Counted from the stretch's first letter, positions 7,689 through 15,690 are shown. The stretch: DNA of 64,000 nt from Streptomyces sp. ISL-12 (GCF_018614415.1 NZ_JAGGOO010000059.1:1-64000); one strand, 5' to 3'. Notes: a model not told the origin generated them from the sequence alone. Made by a program: numbers and translations.

Positions 7689-8358
7689 ACAGCGGGGGCC
7701 GATCAAGGTCATGGTGGTCGACGACCACCCCATGTGGCGCGACGCGGTCGCCCGGGACCTGGCCGAGTCCGGCTTCGAGGTGGTCGCCACCGCCGGCGAC
7801 GGCGACCAGGCCGTACGCCGGGCCAGGGCCGCCGCGCCCGACGTCCTCGTCCTCGACCTCAACCTGCCCGGCAGACCCGGCGTCCAGGTCTGCAAGGAGG
7901 TCGTCGGCGCCGACCCCCGGGTGCGCGTCCTGGTGCTGTCCGCGAGCGGCGAGCACGCCGACGTCCTGGAGGCCGTGAAGTCCGGCGCCACCGGCTATCT
8001 GCTGAAGTCCGCCTCGACCGGCGAACTCCAGGACGCAGTCCGCCGCACCGCCGCCGGCGACCCCGTCTTCACCCCGGGCCTGGCCGGACTCGTCCTCGGC
8101 GAGTACCGCCGCCTCGCCTCCGAACCGGCCCCCGCCCCCGACACCGACACCCCCGGCGCGCCCCGCCTCACCGACCGCGAGACCGAGGTACTGCGGCTGG
8201 TCGCCAAGGGCCTGAGCTACAAGCAGATCGCCGAACGCCTGGTCATCTCCCACCGCACCGTCCAGAACCACGTCCAGAACACCCTCGGCAAACTCCAGCT
8301 GCACAACCGCGTGGAACTGGTGCGGTACGCGATAGAGCGGGGCCTGGACGACGCGTGA
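7681..8358 (+). CDS. macR: Response regulator MacR (NarL/LuxR type)
   Basis: The 225-residue protein has a receiver domain (about 8-125; acidic pocket D14/D15, phosphoacceptor D59 in LVLDLNLPG, conserved Lys in GYLLKSAS) and a C-terminal LuxR-type HTH (about 160-220, LTDRETEVLRLVAKGLSYKQ). A low-complexity Pro/Asp linker joins them. The ATG overlaps the end of macS (ATGACTGA), so the two are translationally coupled. A perfect 10-bp hairpin 58 bp after the stop probably ends the transcript. MacR in S. coelicolor is reported to bind TGAGTAC-N2-GTACTCA; I see no perfect copy upstream of this operon. Confidence 0.9.
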   Translation: MTEQRGPIKVMVVDDHPMWRDAVARDLAESGFEVVATAGDGDQAVRRARAAAPDVLVLDLNLPGRPGVQVCKEVVGADPRVRVLVLSASGEHADVLEAVKSGATGYLLKSASTGELQDAVRRTAAGDPVFTPGLAGLVLGEYRRLASEPAPAPDTDTPGAPRLTDRETEVLRLVAKGLSYKQIAERLVISHRTVQNHVQNTLGKLQLHNRVELVRYAIERGLDDA

Positions 8359-8415
8359 ACCGCGGGTCCGGACGGCGCCTGACCCGCGCGTCCGGCCGAC
8401 CGGCACCGCCGCGCC

Positions 8416-8444
8416 GGGCGCCCGGCAGCCGGGCGCCCTATATT
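8416..8444 (+). terminator. Hairpin after macSR
   Basis: GGGCGCCCGG (8416-8425) and CCGGGCGCCC (8429-8438) form a perfect 10-bp stem with a 3-nt CAG loop, followed by TATATT. It lies 58 bp after the macR stop. The TATATT could also be a -10 element for the next gene. Confidence 0.6.
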
Positions 8445-8479
8445 CGGGAGCACCAGCCCAGCGAGACGGGAGCGTCCGC

Positions 8480-9475
8480 GTGGAGATCCTCGCCTTCGGA
8501 GTGCAGGCCGACGAGCAGCCCCTCATCGAGCGGGCCTTCGCGGGCCGCGCCGAGGTCCGCTGCCTCGACGTCTTCCTCAACGAGGACACCGCCCCCATCG
8601 CCGCCGGCCACGAGACCGTCTCCACGTCGGTCAACGCCGACCTCGGGGCGTCCGTCCTGGAGATCCTCGCGGCGGGCGGCACCCGGATGGTCGCCCAGCG
8701 CTCCACCGGCTTCAACAACATCGACCTGGACACCGCCGAGCGCCTCGGTCTGACCATCGCCCGGGTCTCGTCCTACTCGCCGTACTCGGTCGCCGAGTTC
8801 GCCTGGGCGCTCGCGATGGCCGTCAACCGCCGTATCGTGCGCGCCTCCACCCGCACCCGTGACTTCGACTTCCGCCTGAACGGCCTGATGGGCCGCGACA
8901 TGCACGGCCGCACCGCCGGCGTCCTCGGCACCGGCAGGATCGGCGAGGCGTTCGCCAGGATCGCCCACGGCTTCGGCATGCGGCTGCTCGGCTGGGACGT
9001 GGCGGAGAACCCCGCCTGCCTGGAGCTGGGCATGCGCTACGTCCCCAAGGACGAACTCCTCGCCGCGTCCGACCTGGTCACCCTGCACGTCCCCCTGATG
9101 CCCGCGACCCGCCACCTGATCGACGCCGCCGCCCTGAAGGCGATGCGGGACGACGCGATCCTGGTCAACTCCAGCCGCGGCGGTCTCGTCGACACCGCCG
9201 CCCTCGTCGGCGAGCTGCGCGCGGGCCGCTTCACGGGCGTCGGCCTGGACGTGTACGAGGCGGAGGCGGGCCTGTTCTTCCTCGACAAGTCCCTCACGGC
9301 CGTCGAGGACGACACCCTGGCCCGCCTCGTCACCTTCCCGAACGTCCTGGTCACCTCGCACCAGGCGTACTACACCGAGGACGCCGTCGGCCAGATCGTC
9401 GACGCCACGGTGCGCAACGTCCTGGACTACCGGGCCGGCCGCCGCTCGGAGAACGTGCTCGTGCCGCGCAGCTGA
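8480..9475 (+). CDS. D-isomer specific 2-hydroxyacid dehydrogenase (D-lactate dehydrogenase-like)
   Basis: This 331-residue NAD-dependent enzyme interconverts 2-oxoacids and D-2-hydroxyacids. The Rossmann motif GVLGTGRIGEAFARI is near residue 148. Catalytic positions: Arg in LVNSSRGGLVD near 235, Glu in LDVYEAEAG near 263 and the His in VTSHQAYYTEDA near 296. The LDVYEAE and long FLDKSL segment resemble the LdhA/VanH branch, so D-lactate is the likeliest product. The start is a GTG at 8480. The last 49 bp overlap, tail to tail, the 3' end of trpEG on the other strand. Confidence 0.87.
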   Translation: MEILAFGVQADEQPLIERAFAGRAEVRCLDVFLNEDTAPIAAGHETVSTSVNADLGASVLEILAAGGTRMVAQRSTGFNNIDLDTAERLGLTIARVSSYSPYSVAEFAWALAMAVNRRIVRASTRTRDFDFRLNGLMGRDMHGRTAGVLGTGRIGEAFARIAHGFGMRLLGWDVAENPACLELGMRYVPKDELLAASDLVTLHVPLMPATRHLIDAAALKAMRDDAILVNSSRGGLVDTAALVGELRAGRFTGVGLDVYEAEAGLFFLDKSLTAVEDDTLARLVTFPNVLVTSHQAYYTEDAVGQIVDATVRNVLDYRAGRRSENVLVPRS

Positions 9476-11328
9476 CCCACCAGCTCCCGCACCACCGCCG
9501 CGCCGTTCAGCGACAGCACCGACTCGGGGTGGAACTGCACGGACGCGAAGCCGGCTCCGCGCAGCGCGTGCACCTCCCCGCCCGCCGACCGGCTGACCTC
9601 GATCCCGTGCGCGGCCAGCTCCTCGTACTCCTCGTCGTCGCAGCGCGCCACGAAGCTGTTGTAGAAGCCGACGGTCTCCCGCCGCCCGAACAGGTCGATC
9701 TCCGTCTGCGCCCCCTGGTACGGCACTTCCTTCCGTACGATGTCCAGCCCCAGCTCGGCCGCGATCAGCTCGTGCCCGAGGCAGACCCCGAGCACCCCGT
9801 GCCGGTGCTCGCGCACGAGGTCGGCGGTGAGCGAGCGCAGCAGCCGCATCTTGGGATCGGTCAGGTCGGCGGGGTTGCCGGGGCCCGGTCCGAGCACCAC
9901 CGGCCCGGCAGCGTGCCCGAGCACCGCGGCCCGCAGCCCCGGCTCGTCGTACCGCCGGACGGTCACCTCCAGACCGCCCGAGCGCAGCACGTGCGCCAGC
10001 ATCGCGGTGAAGGTGTCCTCCCCGTCGACGACCAGGGCGTGCCCGGGCAGCTCCCCGGAGCGCTCCTGCATCCGCAGCCAGAACGGCGCCAGCGACGACC
10101 GGCGCCCGTCCAGCGCGGCGCGCACCCGGGGGTCGTCGGCCAGCCTGGGCCGCGTGGTCTCCCGGCCGGGCCGTCCCGGCCGTACGCCGAGGGCGGCGAG
10201 CACCCCGGCCGCCTTGGCGTGGGTCTCCGCGACCTCGCCGGCCGGGTCGGACCCGCGTACCAGCGTCGCCCCGACCGGCACCCGCAGCCGCCCGTCCGCG
10301 TCGATGTCGGCGGTCCGGATGAGGATCGGCGAGTCGAGGGTCTGGGCGCCTCCGGAGTCCCGCCCGATCAGCGCCAGCGCCCCCGCGTAGTAGCCCCGCC
10401 CGCCGTCCTCGTGCCGCTCGATGACCCGGCAGGCGTTCTGCACCGGCGACCCGGTCACCGTCGCCGCGAACATCGTCTCCCGCAGCACGTCCCGCACGTC
10501 CAGCGAGGACTTCCCGCGCAGCTCGTACTCGGTGTGCGCGAGGTGCGCCATCTCCTTCAGGCGCGGTCCGACGACGACGCCGCCCATGTCGCCGACGGTG
10601 CACATCATCTTCAGCTCCTCGTCGACCACCATCGACAGCTCCTCGATCTCCTTGGAGTCGGCGAGGAAGCCGAGCAGGTGCTCGGGGGTGGGGCCCTCGG
10701 CGGGATAACGGTACGTGCCGCTGATCGGGTTCATGACGACCGTGCCGCCGCTCATCCGCACATGCACCTCGGGACTGGCCCCGACCAGCGTGCGGTCCCC
10801 GGTGTGCACCACGAACGTCCAGTACGCGCCCCGCTCGCCCGCGAGGAGCCGCCGGAACAGCGCCAGGGCGTCGGCCCGCCCGAATCCGGGGATCTCGCCC
10901 CGGTACGTCCGCCGGATCACGAAGTTGGCGCCCTCGCCCCGCCCGATCTCCTCGTCCAGCACCCGCCCGACGATCCCGGCGTACTCCTCGTCACCGACGT
11001 CGAAGCCGCCGCCCTCGACCCGGACGTCGTGCGCGGGGAGCTGTTCCATGGCGGCGGCGAGCGGGATCTCGTACCGCTCCTCGGGGGTGAGCGCCAGCAG
11101 CGGGGTGCCGTCGTCGCGGACGTCGAAGCCGCGCTCGCGGATCTGGCGGAAGGGGATCAGCGCCAGGCAGTCGTCGGGGAGGCCGGCGAGCCGGTCGTAC
11201 TCCGCGACGGGCCCGAGCAGCAGTTCCACCGTCTCCTGGTCATGCCCGGGAGTGCGGCGCCGCAGCAGGGCGAAGGGGCGGGGGTCGTCGAGGAGAGCGG
11301 GCAGATGGGGCAGGCGGGACAGGTTCAT
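9427..11328 (-). CDS. trpE: Anthranilate synthase, fused TrpE-TrpG
   Basis: The 633-residue product carries both subunits of anthranilate synthase, which makes anthranilate from chorismate and glutamine for tryptophan. The N-terminal ~420 residues are the chorismate-binding domain, with VVMNPISGTYRYPAEG, EEIEELSMVVDEE-like and SPVQNACRVI segments. The C-terminal ~190 residues are a class I glutamine amidotransferase with the nucleophile in GVCLGHEL and HPESVLS. The Trp feedback site (LLES in many TrpE proteins) reads LLGP here, in VELLLGPVAEYD, so feedback inhibition may differ. A leader peptide and attenuator precede it, so Trp supply controls transcription. The 3' end overlaps the hydroxyacid dehydrogenase. 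PhzE-type enzymes share the fusion, but the Trp attenuator supports primary metabolism. Confidence 0.9.
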   Translation of the reverse strand: MNLSRLPHLPALLDDPRPFALLRRRTPGHDQETVELLLGPVAEYDRLAGLPDDCLALIPFRQIRERGFDVRDDGTPLLALTPEERYEIPLAAAMEQLPAHDVRVEGGGFDVGDEEYAGIVGRVLDEEIGRGEGANFVIRRTYRGEIPGFGRADALALFRRLLAGERGAYWTFVVHTGDRTLVGASPEVHVRMSGGTVVMNPISGTYRYPAEGPTPEHLLGFLADSKEIEELSMVVDEELKMMCTVGDMGGVVVGPRLKEMAHLAHTEYELRGKSSLDVRDVLRETMFAATVTGSPVQNACRVIERHEDGGRGYYAGALALIGRDSGGAQTLDSPILIRTADIDADGRLRVPVGATLVRGSDPAGEVAETHAKAAGVLAALGVRPGRPGRETTRPRLADDPRVRAALDGRRSSLAPFWLRMQERSGELPGHALVVDGEDTFTAMLAHVLRSGGLEVTVRRYDEPGLRAAVLGHAAGPVVLGPGPGNPADLTDPKMRLLRSLTADLVREHRHGVLGVCLGHELIAAELGLDIVRKEVPYQGAQTEIDLFGRRETVGFYNSFVARCDDEEYEELAAHGIEVSRSAGGEVHALRGAGFASVQFHPESVLSLNGAAVVRELVGQLRGTSTFSERRPAR

Positions 11329-11380
11329 CGGTCGTCGTGTTCCCTCTGTGAAGGAGAGACGGACCCGGAGCCGGAAACAC

Positions 11381-11412
11381 CGAAGGCCGCCTCTCGGGCG
11401 GCCTTCGCGAAG
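11381..11412 (-). terminator. trp attenuator hairpin
   Basis: CGAAGGCCGCC (11381-11391) and GGCGGCCTTCG (11397-11407) form a perfect 11-bp stem with a 5-nt loop. On the minus strand it is followed by GTGTTTCC. It lies between the WWW leader peptide and trpEG. The leader-peptide segment GGCGGCC (minus strand, 11434-11440) can pair with GGCCGCC in the 5' arm, giving an alternative antiterminator. Confidence 0.88.
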
Positions 11413-11427
11413 TCTGAGTACGCGCAG

Positions 11428-11484
11428 TCAGCGGGCCGCCGGAGGAGCGGTCCACCACCAGTTCTGGGTCGAATGCGCGAACAT
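11428..11484 (-). CDS. trp leader peptide
   Basis: An 18-codon ORF encodes MFAHSTQNWWWTAPPAAR, with three consecutive Trp codons at 9-11. It lies 99 bp upstream of trpEG on the same strand and is followed by an 11-bp terminator hairpin, the classic layout of transcription attenuation. Scarce charged tRNA-Trp would stall the ribosome on the WWW codons and favour read-through. A TAGGGT (-10-like, minus strand, 11492-11497) is 7 nt before the ATG and there is no ribosome site, so the transcript probably starts at the ATG (leaderless). The -35 region is weak. Trp attenuators of this kind are known for Streptomyces trpE genes. Confidence 0.9.
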   Translation of the reverse strand: MFAHSTQNWWWTAPPAAR

Positions 11485-11567
11485 GCCACGCACCCTACCG
11501 CATGCCCACGCTGCGTATCCGTCGTCTCATTTTCTGGTCACCGGCCGGAGGGCCCGACATCACCCCG

Positions 11568-11581
11568 TAATGTTGAGGTCG
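11568..11581 (+). promoter_or_regulatory. Candidate leaderless promoter of aroH
   Basis: TAATGT (11568-11573) is 7 nt upstream of the GTG start at 11581, the spacing expected if transcription begins at the start codon. There is no clear ribosome site and no strong -35. It diverges from the trp leader promoter. Confidence 0.45.
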
Positions 11582-12933
11582 TGACCGTGAACGCTAAGAC
11601 CAGCGCGAGCGCTGGCAACACCTGGCGAGACCTGCCCGCGGCGCAGCAGCCCGAGTACCCCGACACCGAGGCTCTGCGCGCAGTCGTTGCGGAGCTGGAG
11701 TCGTATCCGCCGCTCGTCTTCGCGGGCGAGTGCGACCAGCTGCGTGCCCGGATGGCGGCCGTCGCCAAGGGAGAGGCGTTCCTCCTCCAGGGCGGCGACT
11801 GCGCCGAGGCGTTCGACGGGGTCTCGGCCGACCACATCCGCAACAAGCTCAAGACGCTGCTCCAGATGGGCGCCGTCCTGACCTACGCCGCGTCCGTGCC
11901 GGTCGTGAAGGTCGGCCGGATCGCGGGCCAGTACTCCAAGCCGCGCTCCAAGCCGACCGAGACGCGCGACGGCGTGACGCTGCCGACGTACCGGGGCGAC
12001 TCGGTCAACGGCTTCGACTTCACCGAAGAGGCCCGGATCCCGGACCCCGAGCGGCTGAAGCGGATGTACCACGCGTCCGCCTCCACGCTGAACCTGGTGC
12101 GCGCCTTCACCACCGGTGGTTACGCCGACCTGCGCCAGGTGCACGCCTGGAACCAGGACTTCGTGAAGTCGTCCCCGTCGGGCCAGCGCTACGAGCAGCT
12201 CGCCCGGGAGATCGACAACGCGCTGAACTTCATGCGGGCCTGCGGCACCGACCCGGAGGAGTTCAAGACCGTCGAGTTCTACGCCTCCCACGAGGCGCTG
12301 CTGCTCGACTACGAGTCCGCCCTGACCCGCGTGGACTCCCGTACGGGCCAGCTGTACGACGTCTCCGGGCACATGGTGTGGATCGGTGAGCGCACCCGGC
12401 AGATGGACCACGCGCACATCGAGTTCGCCTCGAAGATCCGCAACCCGATCGGCATCAAGCTCGGCCCGTCGACCACGGCCGAGGAGGCGCTCCAGTACAT
12501 CGAGCGCCTCGACCCCGAGCGCGAGCCCGGCCGGCTGACCTTCATCGTCCGGATGGGCGCGGACAAGATCCGCGACAAGCTCCCGGAGCTGGTGGAGAAG
12601 GTCACCGCGTCCGGTACCACGGTCGCCTGGGTGACCGACCCGATGCACGGCAACACCTTCGAGGCCGCCTCCGGCCACAAGACGCGCCGCTTCGACGACG
12701 TGCTCGACGAGGTCAAGGGCTTCTTCGAGGTCCACAAGGAGCTGGGCACCCACCCGGGCGGCATCCACGTGGAGCTGACCGGCGACGACGTCACCGAGTG
12801 CGTGGGCGGCGGCGACGAGATCTTCGTCGACGACCTGCACCAGCGCTACGAGACGGCCTGCGACCCCCGGCTCAACCGCAGCCAGTCGCTGGACCTGGCG
12901 TTCCTGGTGGCGGAGATGTACCGGGACCAGTAG
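11581..12933 (+). CDS. aroH: 3-deoxy-7-phosphoheptulonate synthase, class II (plant-like)
   Basis: This cytoplasmic enzyme condenses phosphoenolpyruvate and erythrose 4-phosphate, the first step of the shikimate pathway. The 450-residue length and motifs are those of class II DAHP synthases: FLLQGGDCAEAF near residue 62, GRIAGQYSKPRS near 115, ASHEALLLDYE near 240, WIGERTRQ near 267 and the metal-site WVTDPMHGNT near 345. The start is GTG 11581, apparently leaderless. It diverges from the Trp-regulated trpEG, putting the entry step and the Trp branch point of aromatic biosynthesis side by side. The gene symbol follows the Streptomyces usage; aroG is used elsewhere. Confidence 0.93.
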   Translation: MTVNAKTSASAGNTWRDLPAAQQPEYPDTEALRAVVAELESYPPLVFAGECDQLRARMAAVAKGEAFLLQGGDCAEAFDGVSADHIRNKLKTLLQMGAVLTYAASVPVVKVGRIAGQYSKPRSKPTETRDGVTLPTYRGDSVNGFDFTEEARIPDPERLKRMYHASASTLNLVRAFTTGGYADLRQVHAWNQDFVKSSPSGQRYEQLAREIDNALNFMRACGTDPEEFKTVEFYASHEALLLDYESALTRVDSRTGQLYDVSGHMVWIGERTRQMDHAHIEFASKIRNPIGIKLGPSTTAEEALQYIERLDPEREPGRLTFIVRMGADKIRDKLPELVEKVTASGTTVAWVTDPMHGNTFEAASGHKTRRFDDVLDEVKGFFEVHKELGTHPGGIHVELTGDDVTECVGGGDEIFVDDLHQRYETACDPRLNRSQSLDLAFLVAEMYRDQ

Positions 12934-12957
12934 GGAAGCCGCTTCGCGGACGTAAAT

Positions 12958-12997
12958 GGGGCGCGGGTCACATACGATCCGCGCCCCCGCCGCTTTT
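12958..12997 (+). terminator. Probable terminator after aroH
   Basis: GGGCGCGG (12959-12966) pairs with CCGCGCCC (12979-12986) around a 12-nt loop, with TTTT at 12994-12997. The U run is separated from the stem by 7 nt, so termination strength is uncertain. Confidence 0.5.
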
Positions 12998-13016
12998 GCG
13001 GTACCTGAGGGATGGG

Positions 13017-13035
13017 TAAGGTTAGGTTTGCCTCA
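13017..13035 (+). promoter_or_regulatory. Iron box (DmdR/IdeR operator) upstream of bfd
   Basis: TAAGGTTAGGTTTGCCTCA matches the 19-bp actinobacterial iron box TTAGGTTAGGCTAACCTAA at 14 positions. It lies about 50-70 bp before the bfd start, a place from which an iron-loaded DmdR repressor could block transcription. The match is by eye; no binding data are implied. Confidence 0.75.
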
Positions 13036-13086
13036 CCGGCCCGGCCGGTAGGGCGCAACCATGACCCCGCCCGGGAGGTGAACCGC

Positions 13087-13317
13087 GTGTTCGTCTGCTC
13101 TTGCTTCGGTGTGACCGAGGAACAGGTGAAGTCCCACGCGGACGCCGGTGCCTGCACACCGCGGCAGATCGCCTCCGCCTGCAAGGCCGGCACCGACTGC
13201 GGCGGCTGTGTCCGGCGCATCCAGGCGCTGCTCGGCCGCGGCGCCTGCCCCCGCCGGCAGCTGATCGACCAGGGTGCGCCGACCCCGCTGACGGCGGAGC
13301 TCCCGGAAGCCGCCTGA
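13087..13317 (+). CDS. bfd: Bacterioferritin-associated ferredoxin
   Basis: Bfd is a small [2Fe-2S] protein that docks on bacterioferritin and gives electrons to release stored iron. With the GTG at 13087 as start (GGGAGG at 13073-13078, 8-nt spacing) the four cluster cysteines fall at C4, C6, C38 and C41, exactly the numbering of E. coli Bfd; this supports the start over the GTG at 13078. The motifs are CSCFGVTEEQV and GTDCGGCVRR. The product is 76 residues. An iron box lies upstream, so it should be expressed under iron limitation. It converges with bfr, its partner, 38 bp away. Confidence 0.9.
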   Translation: MFVCSCFGVTEEQVKSHADAGACTPRQIASACKAGTDCGGCVRRIQALLGRGACPRRQLIDQGAPTPLTAELPEAA

Positions 13318-13355
13318 GCCTTCTCGGTGCTTTCCCGGCTCTGGGCGGAGCCTGC

Positions 13356-13874
13356 TCAGTGGGTCGAGAAGCCGCCGGTGCCCGGCCCTGACGCGTCCGG
13401 CTGGGACTGCTCGATCACCGTCGACAGGTACAGCGACTCGCCCAGCTTCTCGATCAGTTCGAGCTGGGTGTCCAGGTAGTCGATGTGGTGCTCCTCGTCG
13501 GCGAGGATCGCCTCGAAGACGTTCGCGGACGTGATGTCGTTCTTGCTCCGCATCACCGCGATGCCCCGGCGCAGCCGGTCGATGGCCTCGACCTCGATCT
13601 CCCGGTCCGCCTGGAACATCTCGGTGACCGTCTGCCCGACCCGGACGTGGAAGAGCCGCTGGTAGTTCGGCAGACCGTCCAGGAGCAGGATGCGGTCGGT
13701 GAGGACCTCCGCGTGGCGCATCTCGTCGAAGGACTCGTGACGCGTGTACTCGGCGAGCTTCGTCCAGCCCTTGTGGTCCTGCAGTTTCGAATGCAGGAAG
13801 TACTGGTTGATCGCGGTCAGCTCGGCGGTCAGCTGCTCGTTGAGGAATTCGATGACCTCGGGGTCGCCCTGCAT
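13356..13874 (-). CDS. bfr: Bacterioferritin
   Basis: This subunit forms a 24-mer haem-containing shell that oxidises and stores iron. The 172-residue product has ferroxidase residues E18, E51 and H54 and haem ligand M52 (HESFDEMRHAE) at the same numbers as E. coli Bfr, which supports ATG 13874 over the longer start at 13892. An AAGGAGCC ribosome site precedes it. The C-terminal ~15 residues (GPGTGGFSTH) extend past the ferritin core. The promoter lies in an unusually AT-rich region. Its partner bfd is convergent. Confidence 0.93.
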   Translation of the reverse strand: MQGDPEVIEFLNEQLTAELTAINQYFLHSKLQDHKGWTKLAEYTRHESFDEMRHAEVLTDRILLLDGLPNYQRLFHVRVGQTVTEMFQADREIEVEAIDRLRRGIAVMRSKNDITSANVFEAILADEEHHIDYLDTQLELIEKLGESLYLSTVIEQSQPDASGPGTGGFSTH

Positions 13875-13929
13875 CGCAGAGGCTCCTTCCACACGAAAAC
13901 TGGCAGGTTGCGCCGCATGATTGCATTGG

Positions 13930-14030
13930 TTCCGAAGATCGTCCAGTAAGTCTGCACTTAGTAAGTAAGTCCTGGCTTAGTCAATTTGTGGTTTATTGCC
14001 GGAATTCAAGACTGACTTTAAATGGGCCCG
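13930..14030. promoter_or_regulatory. AT-rich divergent promoter region of bfr with short direct repeats
   Basis: This ~100 bp is far less GC-rich than its surroundings. It holds AGTAAGTCTGCACTTAG and AGTAAGTAAGTCC, giving repeated TTACT/AGTAA units. On the minus strand TTGACT (13984-13979) is followed, 15 to 18 nt on, by TACTAA/TAAGTG, a candidate bfr promoter. I see no good iron box here. The sulfite-oxidase-like gene starts on the other side. Confidence 0.45.
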
Positions 14031-14067
14031 TTCTCGGACAACGGCCCCGGTCTGTCAGGATGGAGAC

Positions 14068-14715
14068 ATGGGTCAGCCGGTGGGACGCGAGTCGGGAGAA
14101 GGTGCTTCGAGAGGGGCGGCACAGCCCGATCTCCCGCCGGGGCAGCGGCTCCAGCGCGGCTGGCCGGTCACGCACTACGGGCCGGTCCCCAAGTTCCGGC
14201 CCGAGCGCTGGGAGTTCCGGGTCTTCGGCGCCACCGCCGACGGCGAGAAGCACTGCTGGAACCACGAGGAGTTCACCGCCCTGCCGTACACCACGGTCGT
14301 GGGCGACCTGCACTGCGTGACGAAGTTCAGCATGCTCGGCGCCGAGTGGGGCGGCGTCCCCGCCCGTACGGTCCTCGGCATCGCCCCGCCCGCGCCTTCC
14401 GTCACCCATGTGATGGTGTGGGCGGAGTACGGCTTCAGCTCCAACCTGCGCCTGTCCGACTTCGCGGCAGAGCGCACCCTCTTCGCCACCCACAAGGACG
14501 GCGAACTGCTCACCGCCGAGCACGGCTTCCCGCTCCGGCTGGTCGTCCCGCACCTGTACGCCTGGAAGGGCCCCAAATGGGTCCGCGGCATCGAGTACAT
14601 GACCGCCGACCGCCGCGGCTTCTGGGAGGAGCGCGGTTACCACAACATCGGCGACCCGTGGCGCGAGCAGCGCTACTCCTACCAGGAGGAGCCGGGGGAG
14701 GGGCCCGAGCTGTAG
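14068..14715 (+). CDS. Sulfite oxidase-like molybdopterin oxidoreductase
   Basis: The 215-residue protein has the oxidoreductase molybdopterin-binding fold (COG2041). The motif GDLHCVTKFSMLG near residues 77-89 contains the Cys expected to bind molybdenum. VMVWAEYGFSSNL, HGFPLRLVVPHLYAWKGPKW and a C-terminal WEERGYHNIGDPWREQRY complete the family. It lacks a Tat signal, haem domain and dimerisation domain, so it is a short, cytoplasmic, stand-alone form; its substrate is unknown. ATG 14068 with GGAG 4-7 nt upstream is the likely start. Converges with endonuclease IV, 18 bp apart. Confidence 0.85.
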   Translation: MGQPVGRESGEGASRGAAQPDLPPGQRLQRGWPVTHYGPVPKFRPERWEFRVFGATADGEKHCWNHEEFTALPYTTVVGDLHCVTKFSMLGAEWGGVPARTVLGIAPPAPSVTHVMVWAEYGFSSNLRLSDFAAERTLFATHKDGELLTAEHGFPLRLVVPHLYAWKGPKWVRGIEYMTADRRGFWEERGYHNIGDPWREQRYSYQEEPGEGPEL

Positions 14716-14733
14716 GGCCCGAGCTGGAGGGGC

Positions 14734-15618
14734 TCAGCCGTCCCGGAGCTTCTTCAGGCGCTCCACGTCCGCCGCGTGCCCCTCCTTGCCGCCGGGCGTC
14801 TCGATGACCAGCGGTACGCCCGCGGTCGCGGGGTGCGCCATCAGCTCGCGGAACGGGTCCTCGCCGATGTGACCGGCGCCGATGTTGGCGTGCCGGTCCT
14901 TGTGGGCGCCGGCCACGTCCTTGGAGTCGTTGGCGTGGATCAGCTTCAGCCGGCCCTCGCCGACGGTGTCCACCAGCAGGTCCAGGGTCTGCCGCATGCC
15001 GTCCGGGCCGGCCAGGTCGTGTCCGGCGGCGAAGATGTGGCAGGTGTCCAGGCAGACGCCCAGCCTCGGATGGGCGTCCAGCGCCTCGAAGTACGGCCCG
15101 AAGTCCCAGGTCCGCGCGCACAGCGAGGCGCCCTGCCCGGCGGTCGACTCCAGCAGCAGGTACGGGTCGTCGTCGTGGGTCAGCTCGTCCAGGAGCGGCA
15201 GCAGGCGCTCCCGTACCTGCGCCAGCGCCACCGCCCGCTCCCGGCCGCCGGTCGCGCTGCCGGTGTGCACCACCACGCCGAGGGCGCCGATCTGCCGACC
15301 CCGGCGCAGCGAGTGCCGCAGCGACTCGACCGACTTCTCCGCGGTCGCCTCGGTGTGCGAACCGAAGTTGATCAGGTACGGAGCGTGGACGTAGGCGGGG
15401 ATCGACTCCGCCGCGCAGGCCGCGCGGAACGCCTCGTCCTGCTTCGGGTTGCCGACGGGGGTGGCCCAGCCGCGCGGGTTGGCGACGAAGACCTGGACGG
15501 CCTCGGCCTTCAGGTCACGGGCGTAGGGCAGGCCCACGGAGTGCAGGCCGCCGGCGACGGGGACGTGGGCGCCGACGGGGTTGCGGCGGGCGGGCGGGGG
15601 CGAAGGTGGTGTGCTCAT
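14734..15618 (-). CDS. nfo: Deoxyribonuclease IV (AP endonuclease, Nfo family)
   Basis: This zinc-dependent base-excision-repair enzyme cuts DNA at abasic sites. The 294-residue product has a TIM-barrel with the metal ligands in LLESTAGQGASL, CLDTCHIFAAGHD, LIHANDSKD, DRHANIGAGHIG and VIETPGGKEGH, in that order. The Pro-rich first 12 residues precede the core. It begins 72 bp after (downstream of) the PASTA kinase gene on the same strand, so the two may share a transcript. No damage-type promoter is visible immediately upstream. Confidence 0.93.
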   Translation of the reverse strand: MSTPPSPPPARRNPVGAHVPVAGGLHSVGLPYARDLKAEAVQVFVANPRGWATPVGNPKQDEAFRAACAAESIPAYVHAPYLINFGSHTEATAEKSVESLRHSLRRGRQIGALGVVVHTGSATGGRERAVALAQVRERLLPLLDELTHDDDPYLLLESTAGQGASLCARTWDFGPYFEALDAHPRLGVCLDTCHIFAAGHDLAGPDGMRQTLDLLVDTVGEGRLKLIHANDSKDVAGAHKDRHANIGAGHIGEDPFRELMAHPATAGVPLVIETPGGKEGHAADVERLKKLRDG

Positions 15619-15690
15619 GTCCTGGTCCAGGATGCCAGGCCGGCACGGGGCGGTCGTCGGCGGATCTTCGGCGGGCGGTCGGTGGAGCGG

